Positions 44,979 through 54,403 of a stretch of DNA of 64,000 bases are shown in pieces; positions within the stretch are counted from its first letter, which is position 1, and each line of letters opens with the position of its first letter. Position numbers and translations under genes: made by a program. A model generated the notes under the pieces. The model searched no databases and was not told the origin of the DNA. It worked only from the letters and a program-made list of their open reading frames with translations. The stretch is from NCBI GenBank assembly GCA_002869565.1, contig PKUJ01000002.1, forward strand, positions 124,001 through 188,000, written 5' to 3'. The DNA comes from Arcobacter sp. Lineage in GTDB: Bacteria > Campylobacterota > Campylobacteria > Campylobacterales > Arcobacteraceae.

Positions 44979-45500
44979 ATGAAAAAAAATATTCAGATAG
45001 TAATGTTAGGCGATTCAATTACAGGTCGTGGTGATTGGAAAAAACTATTAGAAAATGAATATTTAATTAATCTTGGAGTAGATGGTGATACGACATCTGG
45101 TATTTTAAATAGAGTACATATTGTTGTTGATCTTGAACCAGAATTTGTTTTTCTAATGGCTGGAATAAATGATTTATGTATGTCAATTCCACTTGAAGAT
45201 ATATTTAGTAATTATAAAAAAATATTAGAGATTTTAAAAGAAAAAAACATAAACTTGACTGTGCAAGCTACTTTAATTACGCAAATGCCTAGTGTGAATA
45301 AAAAAGTTGAAAGTTTTAATAAACTTTTAGCAGAGTATTGTGAAAAAGAAGAAATTAAATTTATAGATTTAAATAGTTTTTTTTCAAATGAGGATAATCT
45401 TCTAAAAGAAGATTTAACCACAGATGGTTTACATCTTGGACAAAAAGCCTATAAAGTTTGGGCATATAAATTAAAACAATTGGAGAATTATGGATTTTAA
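44979..45500 (+). CDS. SGNH/GDSL-family esterase
   Basis: This 173-aa hydrolase has block I MLGDSITGRGDW (catalytic Ser), block III AGINDL (oxyanion Asn) and the catalytic Asp-x-x-His in TDGLHLGQKAY. No signal peptide is seen, so it is cytoplasmic. It resembles TesA-like lysophospholipase/esterase proteins of similar length. It starts 1 nt after the racemase and overlaps the next gene by 11 nt. Confidence 0.87.
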   Translation: MKKNIQIVMLGDSITGRGDWKKLLENEYLINLGVDGDTTSGILNRVHIVVDLEPEFVFLMAGINDLCMSIPLEDIFSNYKKILEILKEKNINLTVQATLITQMPSVNKKVESFNKLLAEYCEKEEIKFIDLNSFFSNEDNLLKEDLTTDGLHLGQKAYKVWAYKLKQLENYGF

Positions 45501-45978
45501 TAAATTAGACACAGCTAGAAAAGAAGAGTTACACTCTCAAATTACACAATATGCTAATAGTGTAGGTGGTAAAAACTTCTTTTTAAAAATGATTGAAGAT
45601 ATAAGAGCCGAGAAACCAAATCCAATTTTAAATAAAAGTGGAGCTTTCCATACTTCAAGGGTAAAAGTAACATTAAGCAAAGCAATGTTTAAAGACTCGT
45701 TTACAACACTTTTTGAAGCAATTAGACGAGAAGAAAAAAAAGGTGATATGCTTGATGGAATTGCTCCAAAAGAGTACAAAGCTACAATGAATATGATGAG
45801 AGCTTTAGGAAATGTAACTGTAAGTATTCAATCTAAAAAAGAAGAAGATGGAGAAGGTTTCCAATTTTCAATTTTAGACAAAAGCGAAGAGAAAAAAACT
45901 AAAGTTACATTTATATTTAAAGCTATTTTCTTTTATCATTTAGATGAAGCTAAAAAAGCATTAAATTATAAAGCATAG
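45490..45978 (+). CDS. Hypothetical protein, 162 aa
   Basis: I do not recognise this family. The product is soluble and charged, with no signal peptide or membrane segment. Visible features are a helical N-terminal half, a Lys-rich middle (KGDMLDGIAPKEYKATMNMM) and a C-terminal FKAIFFYHLDEAKKAL. GGAG precedes the ATG and the gene overlaps the SGNH hydrolase by 11 nt, so it is translated. Function unknown. Confidence 0.7.
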   Translation: MDFNKLDTARKEELHSQITQYANSVGGKNFFLKMIEDIRAEKPNPILNKSGAFHTSRVKVTLSKAMFKDSFTTLFEAIRREEKKGDMLDGIAPKEYKATMNMMRALGNVTVSIQSKKEEDGEGFQFSILDKSEEKKTKVTFIFKAIFFYHLDEAKKALNYKA

Positions 45979-46007
45979 ACTTTAATTAAAAAATATTAGG
46001 ACATAAC

Positions 46008-46208
46008 TTGATACGAGACCATAGAGAACGTGATGATATTCACCCTGGATTAAAAGTAAAAATTGTATTAAAAAAAGATCAAAGAACATCTAAACGTACT
46101 TTGGGAGTAGTAAAAAAACTTTTGACAAGTTCTAAGTACCATCCAAGAGGAATAAAAGTAATGCTTGAAGATGGACAAGTAGGAAGAGTACAGGAAATTG
46201 TAGTTTAA
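46008..46208 (+). CDS. YwbE family protein
   Basis: This 66-aa protein matches the YwbE/DUF2196 family (IHPGLKVKIVLKKDQRT, HPRGIKVMLEDGQVGRVQEI), a small conserved bacterial protein of unknown function. The start is TTG 46008 with TAGGA upstream. It precedes yaiI-like gene with no gap. Confidence 0.9.
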   Translation: MIRDHRERDDIHPGLKVKIVLKKDQRTSKRTLGVVKKLLTSSKYHPRGIKVMLEDGQVGRVQEIVV

Positions 46209-46655
46209 ATGACACTTTATGTAGATGGAGATGCTTTTCCAAATTTGTTAAAACCTATACTTTTTAGAGCAATTGAAAGATTAAATTTAAAAACTTTTGT
46301 AATTGCAAATAAAAAAATAAATATTGGTCAATCCAATCTGATAACCTATATGGTTGTTGACCAAGGTGCAGATGAAGCTGATAATAAAATTGTAGAATTA
46401 TTAGAAGAGAATGATTTAGTAATTACTGCTGATATTCCTTTAGCTGATAGAACTATTTCAAAAAGTGCCTATGCAATAGACCATCGAGGGGAACTTTATA
46501 CTGAAGATAACATAAAACAATATCTAGCGATGAGAAATTTAATGCAAGAAATACGAGATAGTGGAGAAATTACAAAAGGTCCTGCTCCTTTTTCTCAAAA
46601 AGATGCTCAGAGTTTTGCAAATCAGTTAAATAAGTTTTTACAAAAAATTAATTAA
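46209..46655 (+). CDS. YaiI/YqxD family protein (UPF0178)
   Basis: This 148-aa protein matches UPF0178: MTLYVDGDAFPNLLKP, VVDQGADEADNKIVELL, DLVITADIPLADR and KGPAPFSQKDAQSFANQL are the conserved blocks. The acidic residues suggest a PIN-like or metal-binding fold, but the function is unknown. Its 3' end overlaps the convergent nuclease gene by 4 nt. Confidence 0.93.
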   Translation: MTLYVDGDAFPNLLKPILFRAIERLNLKTFVIANKKINIGQSNLITYMVVDQGADEADNKIVELLEENDLVITADIPLADRTISKSAYAIDHRGELYTEDNIKQYLAMRNLMQEIRDSGEITKGPAPFSQKDAQSFANQLNKFLQKIN

Positions 46656-47650
46656 TTAAATTCCAGTTCGCAAACTATTTGGGCATGGTCACTTTCTAAA
46701 AGTGAGCCGTGTGGATTTTTTTGAAGATGTTTATCAAATATCTCATATGAATTAACTTTTCCTATAGAGCCTTTTTCTTTTTTATTAAACTCTTTTGAGA
46801 CAAAAATATAATCAATAACATTCCCATATCCTTGATAATAACTCGAAGGAGTTCTTTTAATCTCTTTTTGTTCGGGATGTGGATTATAAATTTTTTTATC
46901 ATATAAATAATATGCATCATGTAAAAGGTAAGAGTTTTTCTTTTTATTCTCATGATAAGCTCTATTAGTAAGAGCTTCAATGGATAATGAAAATTCTTTG
47001 TCATTTAAATCACAAACACAAATTATTGGAGTAGTAATTTTTTTGAAATCGTAAAAAAGTGATGAAGTTTCACACAGTCTTTGTTTCAATGCTTTTGAAT
47101 AATTATTTTCTAAAGCCTCTTTTGATTGTTCTTTTTTCTCTTCCAAAGTATGATTTTTATTAAAAATATATTCAAATTCATTTAAACGATTTGATTTAAA
47201 ATGATTTACATATACAGTGATTTTTTCTTTATTGGGAAGCTCAATTAGAGCTTTTATTGGTATTCTTGAAAACTTGAAGTGACCTTTAAACTTATGTTTT
47301 AAAATACTTTTTCCATGTACTAATACTTTTTGAATTTCTAAAATAGGGTATTTTGACGCAAGGGCGACAGTTGTGCTTATAAATACATTTGGATTTTTTT
47401 TATCAAGTTTAGCTTTATCTACAGCGACAAAATAATTAAAACCAAGCTCTTTTGTAAGTTTTTCTAGCTCATCACTTGAGAAGACTTCTTGAAATCCAAT
47501 AATGTCACAGTTCATTTCTTGAATTTGTTTTTTTATCCAAGAGCTTTTTTCTTGCCATTGTTCTTCTGTAAAATGGTCTTTTTTTATATACCAAGAGTAG
47601 GGAGGTTTTACAAATTGAAAGAGATTAAAAGTTCCAATACGTAATTTCAT
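46652..47650 (-). CDS. Endonuclease/exonuclease/phosphatase family protein
   Basis: This 332-aa protein has the EEP fold: the metal-binding Glu in GFQEVFSSDEL near residue 57, VNHFKSNRL near 168, CDLNDKEF near 215 and the catalytic His in LLESDHAQI near the C-terminus. It starts MKLRIGTFNLFQF, as in DNase I-like phosphodiesterases. No signal peptide. The substrate may be nucleic acid or a phospholipid; not resolved. Confidence 0.88.
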   Translation of the reverse strand: MKLRIGTFNLFQFVKPPYSWYIKKDHFTEEQWQEKSSWIKKQIQEMNCDIIGFQEVFSSDELEKLTKELGFNYFVAVDKAKLDKKNPNVFISTTVALASKYPILEIQKVLVHGKSILKHKFKGHFKFSRIPIKALIELPNKEKITVYVNHFKSNRLNEFEYIFNKNHTLEEKKEQSKEALENNYSKALKQRLCETSSLFYDFKKITTPIICVCDLNDKEFSLSIEALTNRAYHENKKKNSYLLHDAYYLYDKKIYNPHPEQKEIKRTPSSYYQGYGNVIDYIFVSKEFNKKEKGSIGKVNSYEIFDKHLQKNPHGSLLESDHAQIVCELEFN

Positions 47651-47653
47651 TAT

Positions 47654-49018
47654 CTATTTTTCGGTGCTCCAATTCATTTTCTTTTTGAAGTTTTCAACTT
47701 TTGCCTTACTTTTTACACTAAGATCAATATTACTTTGATCAATATTCTCTCCAAATTCTATATTTAACATATCTGATTTTGACATTTTTAAAATTTGAGA
47801 TTGGAATACACTTCTATGCCCTGTAATTAAAAAACTTATTACAACACTAATGGCTGCATACTGAGCAATATCAACTCCAAAAAGTTCAACTGCCATAATT
47901 GTCGCAGCTATTGGTGCATTGGTTGCACCTGCTAGAACACTTACAAAACCTAGTGCTGCAAATAGGCCTATATGGTCACCTATTAAAGTTCCAAACAGAT
48001 GTCCACTTGAAGCTCCAACATAGAAAATAGGGGTAATTACTCCACCACTTCCACCTGCACCCAATGTAACGGAAGTAAAAACAGTTTTTGCAATAAAAGC
48101 ATACCAAGGTAATTGTTCAACTAAGTTTTGATCACTATAAAAAAGTGTGGAAATTGTATCTAATCCTAAACCAAAATATTTATCTACTACAAGAAAAGAT
48201 AATAGAACTAAAAAAGTACCACCTAAAAAAGCTTTTAGATATACATTTATTTTAATTTTCTTGATTGTCATTTCTGATCTTCTTAGAAATGTAACCATAA
48301 AATCTGAAACAAGTCCAAAAAATAATCCAGCTAGAATAACTTCTGCAATTAATACTGGGTCAAAATTAAAGCCATTGTAAAACTCCATAGAATAATAGTA
48401 ATAATGAACGCCCAAAAGTTTAGAAGTAGTGTATGCTGCAAATCCAGCAATAAAAGAGGGAAGTAGTACATCATACATTATGATTCCTACTATTAAAACC
48501 TCTACTCCAAATATTGCACCTGAAATAGGTGTTCCAAATACTGATGCAAATCCAGCACTAATTCCACAAATTACAAGCTTTTTTCTATCTTTTGCAGAAA
48601 ATTTGAAAATTTGGGAGATAAAAGATGCTGCACCTGCTCCTATTTGTGCACCAGGTCCCTCTTTCCCTACAGAACCACCTGTAAACATAGTTATAACGGT
48701 TGCAACAAGTTTTACAGGTATTACTGCAACATCAATTTTTCCATCTCTTCTATGTACTGCTTCAATTACTTTTTCAGTTCCATGACCTGTTGCATTTGGT
48801 GCAAAGGTTCTAACTAAATAGACTGTTATTACAAGACCAATTGGTAATAAGTAATAAGATTCAAAAGGTAAAAATTCTTTCGCTTCTTCTGATTTATGAA
48901 TAGTATTTAAGAAAAAAGTTACAATGGCTCCAATTATTACTCCAATTGAGGATGATAAAAGTACCCATTTTGTGACACTAAAAAAGATAAGAGATTGTTC
49001 TATAAAATGTTTTTTCAT
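47654..49018 (-). CDS. CLC-family chloride channel/antiporter
   Basis: This 454-aa membrane protein of the CLC family has the gating-glutamate motif GSVGKEGPGAQIG, a second filter region GGVITPIFYVGASSG and the N-terminal selectivity element GHGTEK (GSGIP in E. coli ClcA). The gating Glu suggests H+/anion exchange rather than a pure channel. A third helix pair, NAPIAATIMAVELFG, is also typical. It may exchange chloride or fluoride; not distinguishable here. It is separated from the downstream nuclease gene by 3 nt. Confidence 0.92.
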   Translation of the reverse strand: MKKHFIEQSLIFFSVTKWVLLSSSIGVIIGAIVTFFLNTIHKSEEAKEFLPFESYYLLPIGLVITVYLVRTFAPNATGHGTEKVIEAVHRRDGKIDVAVIPVKLVATVITMFTGGSVGKEGPGAQIGAGAASFISQIFKFSAKDRKKLVICGISAGFASVFGTPISGAIFGVEVLIVGIIMYDVLLPSFIAGFAAYTTSKLLGVHYYYYSMEFYNGFNFDPVLIAEVILAGLFFGLVSDFMVTFLRRSEMTIKKIKINVYLKAFLGGTFLVLLSFLVVDKYFGLGLDTISTLFYSDQNLVEQLPWYAFIAKTVFTSVTLGAGGSGGVITPIFYVGASSGHLFGTLIGDHIGLFAALGFVSVLAGATNAPIAATIMAVELFGVDIAQYAAISVVISFLITGHRSVFQSQILKMSKSDMLNIEFGENIDQSNIDLSVKSKAKVENFKKKMNWSTEK

Positions 49019-49081
49019 ATTATGTCTTAGGTTCGAAGATATGTTTTTGATTGTATCTAAATAATATTGAAGTTATTATGC

Positions 49082-49087
49082 TATAAT
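49082..49087 (+). promoter_or_regulatory. -10 box upstream of the DUF234 gene
   Basis: TATAAT lies 36 bp before an ATG at 49123, with TTGCGG just after it. Its position suggests that translation begins near 49123 rather than at 49202. Confidence 0.5.
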
Positions 49088-49122
49088 TGCGGAATTTGGA
49101 AAAAATAACAAAATTTTTAAAA

Positions 49123-50017
49123 ATGCTTTACCATCATTTTAAATAATAAAACATTATTAGAACAGTTTCAAACTTTTTGTGAAAAAAATAATCCTAAGGA
49201 TATGGAAACTGCTGTAAATTATTTTGCAGTTTTTGGAGGACTTGATATCAAAATTGATATGACAAAACCTCTACGAACATTGATAATAAGACATATCTTA
49301 AGTGAATATTATGAGATTCAAGAATATATAGGAAAACTTACAAAAAATTCAGCTCCTTTTCATAAAGTGCTAACTGGAATTGCTTTAGGAGATAGACGTA
49401 CAAACTCTGCTTTTAAAAGAGCGGACATTGATTACGAAGAAGGAATTAAAGCTGTATATGATCTTGAAGAATTAGAAGTGATTAGAACTGAAACATCTAT
49501 GGATCATCTTACAAAGAGTTTTGAAGAAAATGATGTTGCAGATAAACTTCTTTTTACAACACCATTTTTAAGATTTTGGTTTGCTTTTGTCTCTCCTCTT
49601 TATAGAGGTATAAAAAGAGAAGAATATAACGAATGTATTGAAAGATTTAACAATTATCAAGCAGAATTCATGGGTCTAATTTTTGAACAACTTTGTCATG
49701 AATATATAAAAGTTATATTCAAAGATGATGAAATAGAAGAGATTGGAAGATATTGGGATGAAGATAAAAATGAACTTGATATTCTTGCTGAAACAACTTC
49801 GGGTAGAGTTATAATTGGTTCATGTAGATATACTAATTCTAAGATGAAGAAAACAGAAATTAGTAGATTAAAAGATCTTTGTGAAAAACTTGAAATAGTT
49901 CCAGATTATGTAATTTTATTTTCAAAAAAAGGTTTTACAAATGAACTTAAGTCAGAAAAAGGTGAAAGTCTAAAGCTTTATACTGCTAAAAGTTTAAAAG
50001 CACTTTTAAATAAATAA
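49123..50017 (+). pseudogene. DUF234-type (archaeal ATPase C-terminal-like) protein with probable frameshift near the start
   Basis: The continuous frame 49202-50017 encodes 271 aa containing a DUF234-like C-terminal domain with a nuclease-like core (IGRYWDEDKNELDILAET then GRVIIGSCRY). Its ATG lacks a properly spaced ribosome site. The same frame is open upstream and reads LLEQFQTFCEKNNPKDMETA, which looks like protein. ATG 49123, just after the -10 box, reads MLYHHF in another frame; removing one T from the run at 49137-49140 would join the two into one N-terminus (MLYHHLNNKTLLEQF). Either one base is extra or the gene starts at 49202. Function unknown; the ATPase half of this family is absent. 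Confidence 0.6.
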
Positions 50018-50038
50018 TATAATTAGCATTTTCATATA

Positions 50039-50062
50039 AGGTTAAATATTTTTATTTAACCT
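50039..50062 (+). terminator. Terminator after the DUF234 gene
   Basis: A perfect 10-bp stem (AGGTTAAATA and TATTTAACCT) with a TTTT loop lies 22 nt after the stop codon. No U-run follows, so efficiency is uncertain. Confidence 0.55.
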
Positions 50063-50201
50063 ATAATGAAGCTTCAATCCGGAAATTACTAATTATCGTT
50101 TAAGTTGTATATTACAATTTACTAGCCATTTTGGCTAAACTCTTGCTTTTTTATAAATATAAAAATCGTTGGATTTACTTTGATTAAACCAAAGCAATAA
50201 A

Positions 50202-50213
50202 GTGTTTAAACAC
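50202..50213. promoter_or_regulatory. 12-bp palindrome before the methyltransferase gene
   Basis: GTGTTTAAACAC is a perfect palindrome immediately upstream of the AAGG ribosome site. It could be an operator or be chance in AT-rich DNA. The 207-bp gap otherwise holds only small hairpins (for example TAGCC/GGCTA at 50123-50137). Confidence 0.3.
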
Positions 50214-50224
50214 AAGGTTTTTAT

Positions 50225-50896
50225 ATGACAAACTTACAATTTCGTTATCAAACAATTGAATTTAATACTATGGATATTCATATCCGAACTTTAAAAGATA
50301 ATCAACAATATGATATGAGTTACGATAAAAAAGATATAGAAGGACTGTCAAGTGCAAATTGGTCACTTTTTGGAGTATTATGGCCTTCTAGTCAAGTATT
50401 AGCAAATATTATGCAAGATTACAATATTGAAGGTATTCGTATTTTAGAAGTAGGTTGTGGAGTAGGATTATCTAGTTTAATACTTAACCATCGTGATGCA
50501 AATATTACAGCTACTGATTTTAATCCTGCCGCTAAAATTTTTTTAGATGAAAACACGCGTATTAATAGTGATGAAAGAATCCCCTTTGAGTGTGCAAATT
50601 GGAAAAATAGTGACGATGATTTAGGAATATTTGATTTAATTATTGCTAGTGATGTATTATACGAACAGTTTCATTTAGAAGATTTAGCTAATTTTTTAGA
50701 AGAGCATACTAAAGAGAATTCTGAAGTAATTATAGTTGATCCTGGACGTGGTAATCACGCTAAGTTTACAAAGATGATGCTACCTTTAGGTTTCTCTCAT
50801 AATCAAGTCAAACCTCTAAATACCCAAGAGTATTTAGAAGAAGCATTTAAGGGAGTGGTTATTACTTACACTCGAAAAACTATTTTAAATAAATAA
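50225..50896 (+). CDS. Class I SAM-dependent methyltransferase (Methyltransf_16-like)
   Basis: This 223-aa enzyme has SAM motif I ILEVGCGVGLSSLILN near residue 75, an acidic motif II ATDFNPAAK and FDLIIASDVLYE (motif IV). The preceding NWSLFGVLWPSSQVLANIM resembles the protein-lysine methyltransferase (METTL/nicotinamide N-methyltransferase-like) family, in which a protein is the substrate. The target is unknown. AAGG supports the ATG. Confidence 0.85.
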   Translation: MTNLQFRYQTIEFNTMDIHIRTLKDNQQYDMSYDKKDIEGLSSANWSLFGVLWPSSQVLANIMQDYNIEGIRILEVGCGVGLSSLILNHRDANITATDFNPAAKIFLDENTRINSDERIPFECANWKNSDDDLGIFDLIIASDVLYEQFHLEDLANFLEEHTKENSEVIIVDPGRGNHAKFTKMMLPLGFSHNQVKPLNTQEYLEEAFKGVVITYTRKTILNK

Positions 50897-50906
50897 TAGT
50901 AAGTGA

Positions 50907-51662
50907 CTATTTACAAAATTCTTCAATCTTACTTGCAAAAAATACAGGACATTCTATCATAGGGTAGTGTCCTGATTCTTGGCACTCAACCGTTTCTAAA
51001 TTTTCATATGAGGGTTCAAATAATCTTTTTACACTTTTTAGAGAAAATATAGGAAAGTCATATTTCCCTACAATTATTTTTACGGGAATTTTTATATTTT
51101 TTACTTCATCTAAAAAATCTGTATTTAAATACATCGACATATAACCCACTCTAGCTTCTACAGTAGAAGCATCATATGCTAATTTAATTCTTTTATCTCT
51201 CCATGTTTGGTTATATCTTTTACTTGAATCATTCACAATCTCTTCAATCTTTCCACTATTTTCTTTCATCTCTTTTAATAATTGATTTTTAGCTAAGGAG
51301 GCTATCTTTATTCCACAAGCAGGAACTGGAGTTATTAGTATTAATGATTTAATGCGATTGTCAATTAAAGCAATTTTTTGAGCAATCATAGTAGACATAG
51401 AGTGAGATATAAGATAAACATCTTTTAAATTTAGTTTTGTAATTAAATTTTTTACATCATTTGAAGCTTCTTCACAAGAATATGTGCCTTTTATATCTTT
51501 TGATAAACCATAACCTCTGTGGTCTACAAATATATAAGTATAATTAATTGTATCTAGATATGGAATAATAGGTTCATAATTTCTGTGGTCTCCCATAAGT
51601 TCATGTAGTAGTATTATTATCTTTTTTCCTGAACCTATAGTTTTGTAACCTAGTTCTACCAT
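50907..51662 (-). CDS. Alpha/beta hydrolase with substituted nucleophile elbow
   Basis: This 251-aa protein has an alpha/beta hydrolase fold with HELMGDHRNYE (oxyanion region), DHRGYGLS, the catalytic Asp in GKYDFPIF and the catalytic His in ESGHYPMIE. The nucleophile elbow reads SHSMS, where GxSxG would be expected, so both glycines are serines around the nucleophile. The start at 51662 is chosen because AGGAG lies 5 nt upstream; an ATG 21 nt earlier overlaps that site. Substrate unknown. Confidence 0.85.
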   Translation of the reverse strand: MVELGYKTIGSGKKIIILLHELMGDHRNYEPIIPYLDTINYTYIFVDHRGYGLSKDIKGTYSCEEASNDVKNLITKLNLKDVYLISHSMSTMIAQKIALIDNRIKSLILITPVPACGIKIASLAKNQLLKEMKENSGKIEEIVNDSSKRYNQTWRDKRIKLAYDASTVEARVGYMSMYLNTDFLDEVKNIKIPVKIIVGKYDFPIFSLKSVKRLFEPSYENLETVECQESGHYPMIECPVFFASKIEEFCK

Positions 51663-51786
51663 TTTTTCTCCTGAAACTTGCATTTAAATATATTCTAGGA
51701 TTTTATCAAAAATTTCTTAATAATTTTAGATATTTTAATATTTGAAAAACTGTATAATGCTTTGATTATTTAAAAAAGGATTTTTA

Positions 51787-52662
51787 TTGCCATATATTTT
51801 AAAACAATTTGATGTTATTAGTGGAAAAAAAGTTGAAGACTTTTTGGTTGGTATTGTAAAATTACCTGAAAACTTGGCTTTTAAACTTTTGCAAAAAGGT
51901 AGAATTATTGATGACAAAAAAAAGCGTTTACAAAAGGGCTATGTTCTAAAATCTGGTTTTATAGAAGTTTCCATTTATGAAGCAATAACAAAAGGTCTAA
52001 AGCCTATGTTTCAAACAGAGCATTTTGCAATATTTGATAAACCTTCTGGTTTAATAGTTCACCCAAGTGCAAGATCAACCCAATACACACTTTTAGATGA
52101 AATTAGATTTCACTTTGGAGACGAAGCTAGTTTAGTTCATAGAATTGATGCCGAAACTTCAGGACTTGTTCTAGTATCTAAAAATAAATATTCTGAAATG
52201 GTTTTAAGTGCTATGTTTGAAGAAAAAAAGTTTATTAAAAAATATAAGGCTCTTGTTCAAAATGAGTTAAAAGAAGAAGTTTTAATAGATAAAAATATTT
52301 CAAACTCAAAAGGTTTAATAAAACTAAAAATGCAATTAAGTGAAGATGGAAAAGAGTCCCTTACAAAAATAAAACCTATATTATATGATAAAACAAAAAA
52401 TCAAACTTTAGTTGAAGCTACTCCTTATACAGGAAGACAACATCAAATTCGAGTACATTTAGATGCAATTAACCACACAATAGTTGGTGACCCAATATAT
52501 GGACTTGATGAAAAATTTGTTGATAATTTTTTAAAAGGTAATATTTCTAAAGAAGAAAGAGAAAAAATTACAAAAGAAAAAAGATTAATGCTACATGCTA
52601 ACTATTTAGAATTTACTTTTTTAAATAGGACTTATAAGTTTTTTTCTAAATCTACATTATAA
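51787..52662 (+). CDS. RluA-family pseudouridine synthase
   Basis: This 291-aa enzyme isomerises uridines in rRNA or tRNA. An N-terminal S4-like segment (residues 1-65) precedes the catalytic domain. The catalytic Asp is in HRIDAETSGLVLVSKN near residue 119 and TGRQHQIRVHLDAI near residue 217 is the other family hallmark. The start is TTG 51787 with AAGGA six nt upstream. Target uridine not predictable. Confidence 0.91.
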   Translation: MPYILKQFDVISGKKVEDFLVGIVKLPENLAFKLLQKGRIIDDKKKRLQKGYVLKSGFIEVSIYEAITKGLKPMFQTEHFAIFDKPSGLIVHPSARSTQYTLLDEIRFHFGDEASLVHRIDAETSGLVLVSKNKYSEMVLSAMFEEKKFIKKYKALVQNELKEEVLIDKNISNSKGLIKLKMQLSEDGKESLTKIKPILYDKTKNQTLVEATPYTGRQHQIRVHLDAINHTIVGDPIYGLDEKFVDNFLKGNISKEEREKITKEKRLMLHANYLEFTFLNRTYKFFSKSTL

Positions 52663-52733
52663 AAGGTATATATTATATATATTAAAAATTTATAATTATT
52701 ATAAATTTGAACAATCATTCATTTATTTCAAAT

Positions 52734-52754
52734 ATCTCACATTTAATCTCACAT
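52734..52754 (+). promoter_or_regulatory. Direct repeat ATCTCACAT upstream of the flavocytochrome operon
   Basis: ATCTCACAT occurs twice (52734-52742 and 52746-52754) with start-to-start spacing of 12 bp. Direct repeats of similar spacing are bound by OmpR-type dimers, and such a regulator is encoded at 55453 in this operon. The pairing of site and regulator is a guess. Confidence 0.35.
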
Positions 52755-52844
52755 ACTGTCGTTATACTTTTATTATAAGAAATAAATATTAATTATCTTA
52801 ACTAAGTTAAAATTTATAATTAAAATACACTAAGGAGTATTATT

Positions 52845-54401
52845 ATGGAAAAAGAAGTTTTATCAAGAAGAAGTGCCCTTAAATTTGGTGCTATAGGAAC
52901 TGGTTTAGCAATGATTGGTGCAGCAACAAATGCCCTTGGAGCTATAACACTTGAAAAAGATGTTAAGTTTGATGAAGAGTACGATGTAATTGTAATTGGT
53001 TCTGGATTTGCAGGCCTTTCTGCTGCTGCAAAAGCTTCAGAAAGAGGTTATAAAGTACTTGTAGTAGAAAAAATGGGACGTATTGGTGGTAACTCAGTTA
53101 TCAATGGTGGTGCATTTGCAGTTCCTAATAATGCTGACCAAAAGAAATTTGGAATTAAAGATTCTGGAGAATTATTTATTAAAGATTGTTTAAAAGCAGG
53201 ACTTGGTATTAATCATGTTGAACTTTTAGAAACTATTGTAGCAAGAGCTAATGATACGCTGGAATTCGCTATAAAATGTGGAGCAGAATTTAAACTTGGA
53301 CAAAAACCATCTTGGTTTGGAGGACATTCAGTTCCACGAACTCTAGTTACTGGCAACATGAGTGGTTCAGGTATTATTAAACCAATGACAAAATTTGTAC
53401 AAGCACTTCCTGGTTGTAAAATTGTTAGAAGAACTAAATTTGATGATTTTGTGATGGGTGATGATGGTAGCGTTGTTGGAGTTGTAGTCAGAAAAGACTA
53501 TAGATTTGATAAGAAACTTTTAAGTGATGATATTGAAAATACTACAGGTAAAAAAATGGTTTTAAAGGCTAGAAAAGGAGTAATCTTAGCTTCTGGAGGT
53601 TTTAGTGCTGATAAAGTTTATCGTAAGCTTCAAGATCCACGTATCCCTGAAGATGCAGATGCAACGAACCATTTAGGTGCAACAGCCGGCGCATTATTAA
53701 AAGCATTTCAAATTGGTGCAATGCCAATTCATATAGGTTGGATTCAACAAGGTCCTTGGGCTAGTCCTGATGAAAGAGGTTTTGGTGTAGGACCACAACT
53801 AACTCAACAAGGGCTATTTAAATTTGGTATGGCTGTAGATGTTAGAAATGGTAAACGTTTTATGAATGAGTTAGCAGATAGAAAAACAAGAGCAGATGCA
53901 GAATGGAAAATTTTGAGAAAAAATCCTGAATCTAATCCTGTTGCTATTGGTACTTATAATACATTTGATCCTCAAATTTTATCTTTGGTTGAAAAAGGTC
54001 TTGCAACTGGTGTTATGAAACAATATGACACGGTGGATGCTGCAGCAAAAGCTAATGGAATACCGGTAAAAGCTTTAAAAGCAAGTATAAAAAAATATAA
54101 TGCTGGTGTTAAAAAAGGGAAAGATGAGTTTGGTAAACCAGTAAAAGCATTTGATGGTCAAGGTATAGAAGATAAGGGCCCTTATTATTGTGTTCGATTA
54201 CAACCAAAACCTCACCATACTATGGGCGGTGTTAAAATTAATACAAAAGCACAAGTTATTTCTGGTAATACCCAAAAACCAATTGCTGGTCTTTTCGCTG
54301 CAGGTGAAATTACAGGTGGAACTCATGGTGCAAGTAGATTAGGAAGTGTGGCAGTAACAGATTGTCTTACATTTGGTATGATTGCAGGAGAAAATATTTA
54401 A
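52845..54401 (+). CDS. Periplasmic flavocytochrome c-type reductase, flavoprotein subunit (Tat-exported)
   Basis: This 518-aa fumarate-reductase-superfamily flavoprotein starts with a Tat signal (SRRSALKFG, then a hydrophobic run ending about residue 33). It has an FAD site VIGSGFAGLSAAAKASERG near residue 51 and active-site elements HHTMGGVKIN and SRLGSVAVTD near the C-terminus (as in FccA, urocanate and methacrylate reductases). No haem-binding CxxCH is present; electrons should come from the next two genes. The substrate (fumarate, methacrylate, urocanate or another enoate) cannot be named from sequence. AAGGAG supports the ATG. Confidence 0.9.
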   Translation: MEKEVLSRRSALKFGAIGTGLAMIGAATNALGAITLEKDVKFDEEYDVIVIGSGFAGLSAAAKASERGYKVLVVEKMGRIGGNSVINGGAFAVPNNADQKKFGIKDSGELFIKDCLKAGLGINHVELLETIVARANDTLEFAIKCGAEFKLGQKPSWFGGHSVPRTLVTGNMSGSGIIKPMTKFVQALPGCKIVRRTKFDDFVMGDDGSVVGVVVRKDYRFDKKLLSDDIENTTGKKMVLKARKGVILASGGFSADKVYRKLQDPRIPEDADATNHLGATAGALLKAFQIGAMPIHIGWIQQGPWASPDERGFGVGPQLTQQGLFKFGMAVDVRNGKRFMNELADRKTRADAEWKILRKNPESNPVAIGTYNTFDPQILSLVEKGLATGVMKQYDTVDAAAKANGIPVKALKASIKKYNAGVKKGKDEFGKPVKAFDGQGIEDKGPYYCVRLQPKPHHTMGGVKINTKAQVISGNTQKPIAGLFAAGEITGGTHGASRLGSVAVTDCLTFGMIAGENI

Positions 54402-54403
54402 TT

